A stretch of 64,000 nt of DNA. Source: Bathynomus jamesi. Taxonomy: Eukaryota > Arthropoda > Malacostraca > Isopoda > Cirolanidae. The DNA lies in assembly GCA_023014485.1 (NCBI GenBank), contig JAJOZX010007473.1:124001-188000 (forward strand), in the 5' to 3' direction. The position numbers were made by a program, and so were the translations under genes. Below the pieces are notes generated by a model. The model saw only the letters and a list, made by a program, of their open reading frames with translations. It ran no database searches and had not been told where the DNA came from. Within the stretch, counting starts at the first letter, position 1. Every line of letters starts with the position of its first letter. Positions 11,546-28,807 of this stretch are shown here, in pieces.

Positions 11546-14249
11546 TCAAATGGCGTGCAAGATTTGGTCTAACCTTTTCTTGAACTGATCCACAAAGGAA
11601 CTGTTCACAACTTCTGAAGGTAACCTGTTCCACGTGTCACAGATCTTATACGTAAAGTAATTCACACACACACTAGTCCTAAACCGTTTCAAATCCAACT
11701 TCCAACCATTGTTGCGAGTTGGGTTATCATTTAAACTAAACATGCTTCTAAAATCGACATCGTTGAACCCGCGTAAGAGCTTGAAAACCTCGATCAGTTG
11801 ACCGCGCAGCCTCCGAGTTTCAAGCGAAAACAAGTTCAGGGCGCGTAACCGTCGATTGTAGCCCATATGCCTAACGGAAGGGATTAACTTTGTGGCCCTC
11901 GCCTGCACTCGCTCCAGCCTCTCAATATCTTTCCTGAGGGTGGGCGACCAGAACTGCACAGCATATTCCAGGTGCGACCGAACAAGGGAATTGTACAGAG
12001 AGAGCACAATCTCCTTGTTCCGAAACTGAAATTGCCTCCTGATATAACCCAATAGTTTCTGGGCTTTCTTTTCCACCTCTACGCACTGTTTCGTAAACTT
12101 AAGGTCGCTACTAATTACCACACCCAAGTCCTTTTCTAAATCAGTCACCTCGATATGACTCCCCAACATCGAGTAGTCCGACTTGGGATTGGCGTAGCCA
12201 ATGTGCATCACTTTGCATTTACCCAAGTTAAACGGCATTTGCCATTTTTCGGACCACTCTCCTATCCTACCTAGGTCCGCACGCAGTTCCTCGATCGCTT
12301 CGGGCGTCCCAACATTGGCCCCAAGCTTGGTGTCATCAGCGAATTTGGCGATCCGACTGACGATGCCACCGTCGATATCATTTATGTAAATGATAAACAA
12401 CAGCGGCCCCAAAACGGAACCCTGAGGAACCCCACTAGTGACCGAGGCCCAACCCGAACTAGCCCTTTAATTACAACCCTCTGCCGCCTATTCTTCAGCC
12501 AGTTTTCTACCACCTACCTATTTCCCCACCGATACCCAGCGCGCGCACTTTCGCCATTAGCCGGCGGTGAGGTACCTTATCAAAGGCTTTCTGAAAGTCG
12601 AGATAAAGTATATCAATCGCCCTACTCTTATCATACTCACCAACATGACGTGGAAAAACTCGAGCAAGTTGGTGAGCACGACCTATGCCGTCTAAACCCA
12701 TGTTGGGAGTCCCAAGCAGCTTGTAGGAATCCAAATGGTCAACGATCCTATCCGCTATTATCCCCTCTAATAATTTACCTACAACTGAAGTGAGACTAAT
12801 GGGACGATAGTTCCTGGACTTTCGTGATCCCCTTTCTTAAAGATAGGGGTCACGTTGGCTTCCCTCCAGTCACCAGGCACCTGGCCCGTTCCAACGATTT
12901 GTTGAAGACTGTAGCCAGGTGGGGAGCCACCTGGTCGCGCACTTCTCGCAACACTCTGGGGAGAAACTGGTCTGGCCCAGGAGCCTTAAACGCGCTCAGT
13001 TTGTCTATTCTATCGGCAACGACTGTCGCGTACATCTAACACTATCCAGGCCAGCACCTTCGTGCCTCACGCCTGGCTCGGGGATGACGCGGGTATCCTC
13101 CCTGGTGAACCCCGCAAAGTACTCATTAAGCACATTAGCGATGTCCGCGTCGGAGGTCCGCAGAACGCCGCCGCTTCCGTCCTTTAATGGGCTTTCTACT
13201 ATTAACATAACTGAAGAATTCCTTAGGGTTCCCCTTGCAGAGGCTTGCCACCCGTAGTTCTTCGTTACGTTTCGCTAGCTAACCTTCGCCTTCACTTCCC
13301 TACACAGGCGGACATACGCTTCAGTGTTCTCGTGGGAACGATTGGCCTTCGCCCTCCTATACGCTACTTTCCTATTTCGGATAGCCGAAGCGATGTCACG
13401 ATTGAACCACTTAGGCTGTTGAAGCAGGGGTGACCGGTTTTGAGGGTATGGCAGCAGACTGCAGCACCATAAACTCGTCCCGGAATGCACTCCACACTCC
13501 CTCAACATCGCCGCCGACCTCTAACCCCATCTCTCCTACGCTATCCCTGAGGCTAACAAAGTTCGCCCGCCGGAGATCGAGCTTACTGCCTCTCGAGTTA
13601 CTACGCTTCACCCGAGGGACGCACACACGGAACCTAATAAGACCGTGATCACTCCCGCCCAACGATTCGTCAACGGTGAGGCCAGTGACGAGGTTGTCTT
13701 CGGTCGTGAATACTAAGTCTAGAACGCTTTCGCCTCGTGTAGGCTCGTTGACCCACTGAGTGAGGAAGTTCTCATCAGCAAAGTCAACTAGCCTCCTCCC
13801 TTCAGCATCAGCAGTCCTGTTTTCCCACTTTATGCCGCGACAGTTGAAGTCTCCTAAAACTACACACACCCTATCCCTAGCAGGCTACTGAGTTCGGTGT
13901 ACAGGGCTGTATCCTCCTCGAGGAGGAGATGCGGAGGTCTGTACACCAAGATTAACCTATAGCTCGTCCCTCCCACATTCAGATCGACGCCAAGCAGCTC
14001 CCGTTCCGACCGGAACTGGCAGTCAACCGGACTCAACGTGTCTCTGACGTATATTAGTACCCCCCCCTCCCCACGGGTGCGGTCTTTGCGAAACATTCTA
14101 TACCCGGGAATTTCGAACTCCCCAACGTAGTCCCTACGATCAGTATGAATCCAGGACTCGGTGATAGCAACGATATCCTGGTATTCTGATGCTAAGAGCG
14201 CCCGTAGCTCGCAAAACTTGTTCCTAATCGACCTAGCATTAAAAAGCAT
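11546..14249 (-). pseudogene. CR1-like ORF2 (A1), frameshifted
   Basis: An APE-type endonuclease followed by reverse transcriptase. Endonuclease: LFNARSIRNK, ITESWIHTD and GDFNCRG (catalytic Asp and Asn intact), then SDHGLIRF, between 14249 and about 13600. RT fragments follow: FLPRVLRE, YLDFQKAFDKVP, FADDTKLG, and the C-terminus to 11546 including LPSEVVN. At least five frameshifts split it (near 13865, 13450, 13200, 13020 and 12450-12850). The long open stretch 11546-12412 holds the RT palm end and thumb. No complete protein can be made. Confidence 0.85.
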
Positions 14250-14601
14250 TGCACGGAGGGAGCCTCCCTATTCTGACCGCCCCCTAGCACGACCCGTTTC
14301 CCGAACAGCCAGGCTGTCGGGAGTTGAAGAGCCCCTCACTAACGAGGGGCAACTTCCGCAGGAGACTGAGCCCCCTCCAACGTGGAGGAGGGTCACCCAC
14401 CTGTACTCGACGCACCCTTCAGTTGAAGGTACGTCCGCCACCGGCTCATCTCATCTCCCCGGTGGGGGCCCATCATCTCTCCCCGGACTCGACCTCACCA
14501 TTCTGTATAGGTGCCGGTCGAGCAGCGCGCCTAGCACACCTTTACCCTTGTTATTGATGTGGACACCATCCCTCTGGTAAAGGTCCCACCTACCCGAAAA
14601 T
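14250..14601 (-). other. Region upstream of A1 endonuclease
   Basis: GC-rich sequence that matches the first part of the A2 open frame and about 100 bp more. It is the most 5' piece of family A visible here. I see no family A ORF1 in the window. Confidence 0.45.
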
Positions 14602-14620
14602 GAGAGAGAGAGAGAGAGAG
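14602..14620 (+). repeat. (GA)n junction tract B2/A1
   Basis: Nineteen bases of GA. It is the (TC)n tail of B2 in element orientation and abuts the 5' end of A1. Confidence 0.85.

Positions 14621-20198
<5,578 letters not shown>

Positions 20199-20230
<32 letters not shown>
20199..20230 (+). repeat. (GA)n junction tract A3/A2
   Basis: GA run with one GG interruption. It is the tail of A3 and abuts the 5' end of A2. Confidence 0.85.
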
Positions 20231-22126
20231 TTACAAGGAAAAGAAGTACCTCAAACGGCCTTGCGGCACATCCCGAGGAGGTACCAATGGCAACAGGTGC
20301 CAGGGAAAATTTTGTACACACTCAAATAGTGTGCAAGATTTGGTCTAACCTTTTCTTGAACTGATCCACAGAGGAACTGTTCACAACTTCCGAAGGTAAC
20401 CTGTTCCATGTGTCACAGATCTTATACGTAAAGTAATTTCCACACACACCTTTTCAAATCCAACTTCCAACCATTGTTACGAGTTGGGTTATCATTTAAA
20501 CTAAACATACTTCTAAAATCGACATCGTTCAACCCGCGTAAGAGCTTGAAAACCTCGATCAGTTGACCGCGCAGCCTCCGAGATTCAAGCGAAAACAAGT
20601 TCAGGCCGCGTAATCGTCGATTGTAACCCATATGCCTAACGGAAGGTATTAACTTTGTGGCCCTCGCCTGCACTCGCTCCAGCCTCTCAATATCTTTCCT
20701 GAGGGTGGGCGACCAGAACTGCACAGCATACTCCAGGTGCGGCCGAACAAGGGAATTGTACAGTGAGAGCACAATCTCCTTGTTCCGAAACTGAAATTGC
20801 CTCCTGATATAACCCAATAGTTTCTGGGCTTTCTTTTCCACCTCTACACACTGTTTCGTAAACTTAAGGTCGCTGCTAATTAGCACACACAAGTCCTTTT
20901 CTAAATCAGTCACCTCGATATTACTACCCAACATCGAGTAGTCTGACTTGGGATTGGCTTAGCCAATGTGCATCACTTTGCATTTACCCAAGTTAAACGG
21001 CATTTGCCATTTTTCGGACCACTCTCCTATCCTACCTAGGTCCGCACGCAGTTCCTCGATCGTTTCGGGCGTCCCAACATTGGCCCCAAGCTTGGTGTCA
21101 TCAGCGAATTTGGCGATCCGACTGACGATGCCACCGTCGATATCATTTATGTAAATGATAAACAACAGTGGCCCCAAAACGGAACCCTGAGGAACCCCAC
21201 TAGTGACCGAGGCCCAACCCGAACTAGCCCCTTTAATTACCACCCTCTGCCGCCTATTCCTCAGCCAGTTTTAAATCCACCTACCTATTTCCCCACCGAT
21301 ACCCAGCGCGCGCACTTTCGCCATTAGCCGGCGGTGAGGTACCTTATCAAAGGCTTTCTGAAAGTCGAGATAAAGTATATCAATCGCCCTACTCTTATCG
21401 TACTCACTCAACATGACGTGGAAAAACTCGAGCAAGTTGGTGAGACACGACCTATGCCGTCTAAACCCATGTTGGGAGTCCCCAAGCAGCTTGTAGGAAT
21501 CCAAATGGTCAACGATCCTATCAGCTATTATCCCTTCTAATAATTTACCTACAACTGAAGTGAGACTAATGGGACGATAGTTCCCTGGACTTTCGTGATC
21601 CCCTTTCTTAAAGATAGGGGTCACGTTGGCTTCCCTCCAGTCACCAGGCACCTGGCCCATCTCCAACGATTTGTTGAAGACTGTAGCCAGGTGGGGAGCC
21701 ACCTGGTCGCGCACTTCTCGCAACACTCTGGGGAGAAACTGGTCTGGCCCAGGAGCCTTAAACGCGCTCAGTTTGTCTATGCTATTGGCAACGACTGTCG
21801 GGGTACATCTAACACTATCCAGGCCAGCACCTTCGTGCCTCACGCCTGGCTCGGGGATGACGCGGGTATCCTCCCTGGTGAACACTCCTGCAAAGTACTC
21901 ATTAAGCACATTAGCGATGTCCGCGTCGGAGGTCCGCAGAACGCCGCTTCCGTCCTTTAACGGACCTATCATGCTTCTAATGGGCTTTCTACTATTAACA
22001 TAACTGAAGAACTCCTTAGGGTTCCCCTTGCAGAGGCTTGCCACCCTTAGTTCTTCGTTTCGTTTCGCTAGCCTAACCTTCGCCTTCACTTCCCTACACA
22101 GGCGGACATACGCTTCAGTGTTCTCG

Positions 22127-22133
<7 letters not shown>
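20231..22133 (-). mobile_element. CR1-like non-LTR copy A3, 5'-truncated
   Basis: Family A copy with a 3' UTR and the RT. The 5' end at 22133 falls in the linker just before the RT (SHENTEAYVRL region). It has the TCAAATAGTGTGC 3' variant shared with A4-A7. Confidence 0.85.
20422..22130 (-). pseudogene. CR1-like RT (A3), frameshifted
   Basis: Three open pieces cover the linker and RT: 22130-21271 (including a full linker, FLPRVLREV, YRPISLTSVVGK and YLDFQKAFDKVP), 21243-20959 (SGVPQGSVLGP, FADDTKLG) and 20934-20422 (C-terminus, truncated early). Breaks lie near 21255 (a stop in place of the WIENWL region) and 20950, and the end is shifted near 20440. The 22251 end of the first open frame is read-through of the (TC)n tract and the tail of copy A4, not coding. 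Confidence 0.82.

Positions 22134-22158
<25 letters not shown>
22134..22158 (+). repeat. (GA)n junction tract A4/A3
   Basis: GA run that is the tail of A4 and abuts the truncated 5' end of A3. Confidence 0.85.
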
Positions 22159-23237
22159 TGTTACAAGGAAAAGAAGTACCTCAAAATGCCTTGCGGCCCA
22201 TACCGAGGAGGTACCAATGGCAACGGGTGCCAGGGAAAATTTTCTATACACTCAAATAGTGTGCAAGATTTGGTCTAACCTTTTCTTGAACTGATCCACA
22301 GAGGAACTGTTCACAACTTCCGAAGGTAACCTGTTCCATGTGTCACAGATCTTATACGTAAAGTAATTCCCACACACACTAGTCCTAAAGCTTTTCAAAT
22401 CCAACTTCCAACCATTGTTACGAGTTGGGTTATCATTTAAACTAAACATACTTCTAAAATCGACATCGTTGAACCCGCGTAAGAGCTTGAAAACCTCGAT
22501 CAGTTGACCGCGCAGCCTCCGAGTTTCAAGCGAAAACAAGTTCAGGGCGCGTAACCGTCGATTGTAGCCCATATGCCTAACGGAAGGGATTAACTTTGTG
22601 GCCCTCGCCTGCACTCGCTCCAGCCTCTCAATATCTTTCCTGAAGGTGGGCGACCAGAACTGCACAGCATACTCCAGGTGCGGCCGAACAAGGGAATTGT
22701 ACAGTGAGAGCACAATCTCCTTGTTCCGAAACTGAAATTGCCTCCTGATATAACCCAATAGTTTCTGGGCTTTCTTTTCCACCTCTACACACTGTTTCGT
22801 AAACTTAAGGTCACTGCTAATTAGCACACCCAAGTCCTCTTCTAAATTAGTCACCTCGATATTACTACCCAACATCGAGTAGTCCGACTTGGGATTGGCG
22901 TAGCCAATGTGCATCACTTTGCATTTACCCAAGTTAAACGGCATTTGCCATTTTTCGGACCACTCTCCTATCCTACCTAGGTCCGCACGCAGTTCCTCGA
23001 TCGCTTCGGGCGTCCCAACATTGGCCCCAAGCTTGGTGTCATCAGCGAATTTGGCGATCCGACTGACGATGCCACCGTCGATATCATTTATGTAAATGAT
23101 AAACAACAGTGGCCCCAAAACTGAACCCTGAGGAACCCCACTAGTGACCGAGGCCCACCCCGAACTAGCCCCTTTAATTACAACCCTCTGCCGCCTATTA
23201 CTCAGCCAGTTTTCAATCCACCTACCTATTTCCCCAC

Positions 23238-23238
<1 letters not shown>
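22159..23238 (-). mobile_element. CR1-like non-LTR copy A4, strongly 5'-truncated
   Basis: Only the 3' UTR and the RT C-terminal half remain. The 5' end at 23238 lies just before the SGVPQGSVLGP region of the RT. Confidence 0.85.
22252..23235 (-). pseudogene. CR1-like RT C-terminal half (A4)
   Basis: The frame is open from the truncated 5' end through SGVPQGSVLGP and FADDTKLG to the C-terminus at 22252 (RLDQILHTI). A Met at 23118 opens a 288-aa frame. It lacks the endonuclease and the N-terminal RT motifs, so it cannot be functional. Confidence 0.82.

Positions 23239-23271
<33 letters not shown>
23239..23271 (+). repeat. (GA)n junction tract B3/A4
   Basis: GA run with one GAAAGA interruption; tail of B3 next to the 5' end of A4. 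Confidence 0.85.
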
Positions 23272-25828
23272 TTACAAGGAGTTACAAGGACAAGAGGAAG
23301 CCTCAAAGACCTTTTGGTCCACTCTGGGAGTTCCTGTTATTAAAAGTTTATTTTTCTTTCAACTATCCTAGCAGTAGTAGAAAACTGGATAGAAAAGTAG
23401 AAGGCTCTCTCCCCACCCTCCGCTCCGTCCCTGCCAGAGGCAGGTACGGAAAAAGGTTGAAGAAAATAGCTTGACCCTGGAAAAGTAGCCAAGGAAATTT
23501 TACAGGAAAGTGGAGAATATATAAATATCTCTATATTTAGCTTGCTCACAGAGACACCGTGCAAGCGAACTCCTGCAGAGTTTTCTTATGTTTTAATCTT
23601 AACATATGAGAGTGTTCAGTACTTTGTCTAGCCTATTTTTAAACACATTTACATTTTGACTGGAAACAACCTCTGAGGGAAGTTGGTTCCAGATATTAAC
23701 TATTTTATAGGAAAAGAAATTTCCGCAGACAGAGGTCCTAAATGTCTTTAGTTCCAGTTTAAACCCATTATTTCTTGTCGGATTGTCATTAAGTGAGAAT
23801 AAGTTTCTGTAATCTACCCTGTCTATTCCTTTGAGCATCTTAAAGACTTGAATAAGCTGACCTCGCAACCTTCTCGTCTCTAAGCTAAACAGATTTAGGC
23901 GCTCCAATCTCCGTTGGTAGCTTTGCATTCTCATTGAAGGGATCAATTTTGTAGCCCTTGCTTGTACTCTTTCTAACCTTTCTATATCCTTCCTGAGGGA
24001 CGGAGACCAAAACTGCGCACAGTATTCCAGTTGAGGTCTGACTAGAGAATTATAAAGAGACATTACAGTCTCCTTGTTCCGAAACTGGAACTCTTTTAAT
24101 ATAACCTAATAATTTTAAGGCCCTCTTTTCGACTTCTGCGCAGTGCTTCGATGGTTTCAGATCGTTGCTGATGTAGACTCCCAAGTCTTTCTCTAGATCG
24201 GTCTCAGTCAAGTTCCTTCCCAAGAGAGAGTAATCAGTCTTTGGGTTTTTATAACCTATGTGCATTACCTTACATTTGTCCAAGTTGAATGGCATCTGCC
24301 AAGTAGCAGACCATTCGCCCAACCTGTCAAGATCGTTCTGAAGCGTTCTTACGCCCTCCTCAGTACCTACACTACTTCCTAATTTCGTATCGTCTGCAAA
24401 TTTGGAGATTGCACTTAGAAGCCCGATGTCTATATCGTTAATATAAATGATAAAAAGTAAAGGACCCAGCACGGAACCCTGTGGGACACCACTGGTGACG
24501 GGCGCCCACTCCAAAGCCACTCCATTTATTACCACTCTCTGCTTTCTATCTTTTAACCAATCCTCAATCCAGTTGGAAACGAGCCCAGTGATTCCTAGTC
24601 CTTTGAATTTAGCTATCAATCTAGTGTGAGGGACTTTGTCAAAGGCTTTTTGAAAGTCGAGATACACTATATCTATTGCCCTACTTGCATCGTACAGTGT
24701 ATGCATATTATGGAAAAACTCTAACAGGTTTGTCAGACAGGATCTATGTCGCCTAAATCCATGTTGAGAATAAAAAATTAGATTGTTAGATTCAAGGTGA
24801 TACACAAGACGTTTTGTAATGATGGATTCCAACAGTTTGCCGACAACTGATGTTAAACTGATTGGGCGATAATTACAAGGATTTTCCCTATCACCTTTTT
24901 TAAAGATAGGTGTTACATTTGCTAACTTCCAGTCGTTTGGAACTTTCCCTAACTCGATTGATTGTTTGAATATGGTTACTAAGTCATCAACAACATTGTG
25001 GCTAACCTCTTTTAATACCCTTGGAAGAAATAAGTCAGGACCAGGTGATTTGTATTTATTCATCTTATCAATTAATTGCTGTACCTCATTTCTCATAAAA
25101 CTTATGGTCTCTACGGGATTGTCACCATCATATGTAATCCGAGGACTTGGTACTTCTATTGTGTCTTCCTCTGTGAAGACTGTAACGAAGAACTCGTTTA
25201 ACGCATAAGCTATATCTTTATCACCGAACTTCATACGCCATTTCTATCTTTTAAGGGGCCTACAGAGTTTTTAATTGGCTTTCTGCTATTTACATGGGCA
25301 AAAAATTCTTTAGGGTTAACTTTACAGAGTGAGGCAACTCTAGCTTCTTCATCACGTTTGGCTGATCTAATTAAGGACTTAACCCTCCTACGTAGGTTTA
25401 TATAGTTTTCTGAATTAGTGTGGTTGAAATGCGACTTAAGTAGTTTGTAGGCTCTATTTCTTCCCGTAATAGCCCTCCTAATTTCGTTGTTAAACCATTT
25501 CGGTGACTTTGTTGACAAGGAAACCATTTTAGTGGGTATAAAAGTGTTCTGTAATATTCTAAATTGATCCCTATATGAGCTCCAAGTGACATTGACATCC
25601 TCACTTATTAGAACTTCAAGTGTGTCTAAACTACTTCGGAAGCTTTCAAAATTAGCTCTCGAGAAATCCAGTCTTTCACGAGTCTTTTCGCGTGTATTAA
25701 CTGGAACCCTGATGTCAAACCTACTCAAATTATGATCGCTGTTACTTAAATTTTCACCAATAGTCAGGTTAGAGACTAGGTCATCTTCGTTCGTGAATAT
25801 GAGGTCTAGTTTATTATTACCCCTAGTA
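23272..25828 (-). mobile_element. CR1-like non-LTR copy B3
   Basis: Family B copy with a complete B-type 3' UTR (23272-23598). It reaches about 100 bp further 5' than B1 and B2, into the C-terminal part of the endonuclease (SDHN context near 25735). Confidence 0.87.
23599..25828 (-). pseudogene. CR1-like RT (B3), frameshifted
   Basis: Three overlapping open pieces cover the endonuclease end, linker and RT: 25728-25231 (with upstream coding to 25828), 25234-24050 (YRPISLTSVVGK, YLDFQKAFDKVPH, SGVPQGSVLGP, FADDTKLGSS) and 24063-23599 (QFWSPSLRKD to RLDKVLNTL). Two small frameshifts, near 25232 and 24090, are the main breaks. Confidence 0.85.
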
Positions 25829-25841
25829 GAGAGAGAGAGAG
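25829..25841 (+). repeat. (GA)n junction tract A5/B3
   Basis: Short GA run; tail of the mosaic copy A5 next to the 5' end of B3. Confidence 0.8.
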
Positions 25842-26944
25842 TTACAAGGAGTTACAAGGAAAAGAAGTACCTCAAAAGGCCTTGCGGCCCATACCGAGGA
25901 GGTAGGTACCAATGGCAACGGGTGCCAGAGAAAATTGTGAAAGTTTATTTTTCTTTCAACTATCCTAGCAGTAGTAGAAAACTGGATAGAAAAGTAGAAG
26001 GCTCTCTCCCCACCCTCCGCTCCCTCCCTGCCAGAGGCAGGTACGGAAAAAGGTTGAAGAAAATACCTTGACCCTGGAAAAGTAGCCAAGGAAATTTTAC
26101 AGGAAAGTGGAGAATATATAAATAGCTCTATATTTAGCTTGCTCACAGAGACACCGAGCAAGCGAACTCCTGCAGAGTTTTCTGAGGTTTTAATCTTAAA
26201 CTATGAGTGTGTTCAGTACTTTGTCTAGCCTATTTTTAAACAGATTTACACTGACTGGAAACAACCTCTGAGGGAAGTTGGTTCCAGATATTAACTATTT
26301 TATAGGAAAAGAAATTTCCGCAGACTGAGGTCCTAAATGTCTTTACACACTCAAATAGTGTGCAAGATTTCGTCTAACCTTTTCTTGAACTGATCCACAG
26401 AGGAACTGTTCACAACTTCCGAAGGTAACCTGTTCCATGTGTCACAGATCTTATACGTAAAGTAATTCCCACACACACTAGTCCTAAACCGTTTCAAATC
26501 CAACTTCCAACCATTGTTGCGAGTTGGGTTATCATTTAAACTAAACATGCTTCTAAAATCGACATCGTTGAACCCGCGTAAGAGCTTGAAAACCTCGATC
26601 AGTTGACCGCGCAGCCTCCGAGTTTCAAGCGAAAAGAAGTTCATGGCGCGTAACCGTCGATTGTAGCCCATATGCCTAACGGAAGGGATTAACTTTGTGG
26701 CCCTCGCCTGCACTCGCTCCAGCCTCTCAATATCTTTCCTGATGGTGGGCGACCAGAACTGCACAGCATACTCCAGGTGCGGCCGAACAAGAGAATTGTA
26801 CAGTGAGAGCACAATCTCCTTGTTCCGAAACTGAAATTGCCTCCTGATATAACCCAATAGTTTCTGGGCTTTCTTTTCCACCTCTACACACTGTTTCGTA
26901 AACTTAAGGTCGCAGCTAATTAGCACACCCAAGTCCTTTTCTAA

Positions 26945-26948
<4 letters not shown>
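25842..26948 (-). mobile_element. Mosaic A-B-A non-LTR copy (A5)
   Basis: In + coordinates 25842-25936 is an A-type 3' tail, 25937-26343 is the 3' UTR plus C-terminal coding end of a B element, and 26344-26948 is A-type again (start of 3' UTR and ORF2 end). All three parts share one orientation. The B segment replaces only a few bases of the A 3' UTR. The joins show only short overlap (for example TTTA/CACACTC). It is 5'-truncated in the RT at 26948. Confidence 0.85.
26351..26948 (-). pseudogene. CR1-like RT C-terminal fragment (A5)
   Basis: A single open frame of about 195 codons covers the post-palm and thumb region (GVLIS, KKAQKLLGYIRRQFQFRN, QFWSPTIRKDIERLERVQ, LPSEVVNSSS). It has no catalytic RT motifs. 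Confidence 0.8.

Positions 26949-26981
<33 letters not shown>
26949..26981 (+). repeat. (GA)n junction tract A6/A5
   Basis: GA run that is the tail of A6, here directly followed by CAAGGAGTTACAAGG, and abuts the 5' end of A5. Confidence 0.85.
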
Positions 26982-26984
<3 letters not shown>

Positions 26985-28604
26985 AGGAGTTACAAGGAAA
27001 AGAAGTACCTCAAAAGGCCTTGCGGCCCATACCGAGGAGGTACCAATGGCAACGGGTGCCACGGAAAAGTTTGTACACACTCAAATAGTGTGCAAGATTT
27101 GGTCTAACCTTTTCTTGAACTGATCCACAGAGGAACTGTTCACAACTTCCGAAGGTAACCTGTTCCATGTGTCACAGATCTTATACGTAAAGTAATTCCC
27201 ACACACACTAGTCCTAAACCGTTTTAAATCCAACTTCCAACCATTGTTACGAGTTGGGTTATCATTTAAACTAAACATACTTCTAAAATCGACATCGTTG
27301 AACCCGCGTAAGAGCTTGAAAACCTCGATCAGTTGACCGCGCAGCCTCCGAGTTTCAAGCGAAAACAAGTTCAGGGCGCGTAACCGTCGATTGTAGCCCA
27401 TATGCCTAACAGAAGGGATTAACTTTGTGGCCCTCGCCTGCACTCGCTCCAGCCTCTCAATATCTTTCCTGAGGGCGGGCGACCAGAACTGCACAGCATA
27501 CTCCAGGTGCGGCCGAACAAGGGAATTGTACAGTGAGAGCACAATCTCCTTGTTCCGAAACTGAAATTGCCTCCTGATATAACCCAATAGTTTCTGGGCT
27601 TTCTTTTCCACCTCTACACACTGTTTCGTAAACTTAAGGTCGCTGCTAATTAGCACACCCAAGTCCTTTTCTAAATCAGTCACCTCGATATTACTACCCA
27701 ACATCGAGTAGTCCGACTTGGGATTGGCGTAGCCAATGTGCATCACTTTGCATTTACCCAAGTTAAACGCGGCATTTGCCATTTTTCGGACCACTCTCCT
27801 ATCCTACCTAGGTCCGCACGCAGTTCCTCGATCGCTTCGGGCGTCCCAACATTGGCCCCAAGCTTGGTGTCATCAGTGAATTTGGCGATCCGACTGACGA
27901 TGCCACCGTCGATATCATTTATGTAAATGATAAACAACAGTGGCTCCAAAACGGAACCCTGAGGAACCCCACTAGTGACCGAGGCCCAACCCGAACTAGC
28001 ACCTTTAATTACCACCCTCTGCCGCCTATTCCTCAGCCAGTTTTCAATCCACCTACCTATTTCCCCACCGATACCCAGCGCGCGCACTTCGCCATTAGCC
28101 GGCGGTGAGGTACCTTATCAAAGGCTTTCTGAAAGTCGAGATAAAGTATATCAATCGCCCTACTCTTATCGTACTCACTCAACATGACGTGGAAAAACTC
28201 GAGCAAGTTGGTGAGACACGACCTATGCCGTCTAAACCCATGTTGGGAGTCCCCAAGCAGCTTGTAGGAATCCAAATGGTCAACGATCCTATCAGCTATT
28301 ATCCCTTCTAATAATTTACCTACAACTGAAGTGAGACTAATGGGACGATAGTTCCCTGGACTTTCGTGATCCCCTTTCTTAAAGATAGGGGTCACGTTGG
28401 CTTCCCTCCAGTCACCAGGCACCTGGCCCATCTCCAACGATTTGTTGAAGACTGTAGCCAGGTGGGGAGCCACCTGGTCGCGCACTTCTCGCAACACTCT
28501 GGGGAGAAACTGGTCTGGCCCAGGAGCCTTAAACGCGCTGTTTGTCTATTCTATCGGCAACGACTGTCGCGGTACATCTAACACTATCCGGGCCAGTACC
28601 TTCG

Positions 28605-28608
<4 letters not shown>
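26982..28608 (-). mobile_element. CR1-like non-LTR copy A6, 5'-truncated
   Basis: Family A copy with 3' UTR and most of the RT. The 5' end at 28608 is in the linker before FLPRVLRE. Confidence 0.85.
27081..28600 (-). pseudogene. CR1-like RT (A6), frameshifted
   Basis: Open pieces 28497-28057 (FLPRVLRE just upstream, YRPISLTSVVGK, YLDFQKAFDKVP), 28087-27743 (SGVPQGSVLEP, FTDDTKLG) and 27794-27081 (C-terminus). Breaks lie near 28530, 28088 and 27770. The FADD motif of relatives reads FTDD here, an Ala to Thr change next to the catalytic Asp pair. Confidence 0.83.

Positions 28609-28673
<65 letters not shown>
28609..28673 (+). repeat. (GA)n junction tract, 65 bp
   Basis: Pure GA. Unlike the other junctions it is not flanked by the GTTACAAGG tail motif: the next base to the right is B-family ORF1 sequence. 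Confidence 0.9.
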
Positions 28674-28674
<1 letters not shown>

Positions 28675-28807
28675 AACTCTTATTCTTGATATTAATTTTG
28701 ACTAATTCCCTATTAATTATCCGACTCGTGGCACCTGGAAAACATCGAAATTTTCTCTTGGTCACACGTCTTGCTCCGAAAAGTCCCTTTGATTCTTTGC
28801 CAGAGAA

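Larger units (their letters stand above)
11455..14601 (-). mobile_element. CR1-like non-LTR copy A1
   Basis: Family A copy with its 3' end at the left, next to the (GA)n tract. The 3' UTR (11455-11545) contains the A-type block ACCGTTGCC/GGTACCTCC. It extends 5' through the whole endonuclease-RT ORF and about 350 bp beyond, to 14601. It shares the TCAAATGGCGTGC variant of the 3' end with copy A2; the other A copies read TCAAATAGTGTGC. Confidence 0.85.

Noticed and set aside
12201..12389. Recurrent 62-aa + strand frame (also at 17941, 20966, 22907)
   Set aside because: It is the antisense of the RT active-site region in A copies; its recurrence simply follows the repeats.
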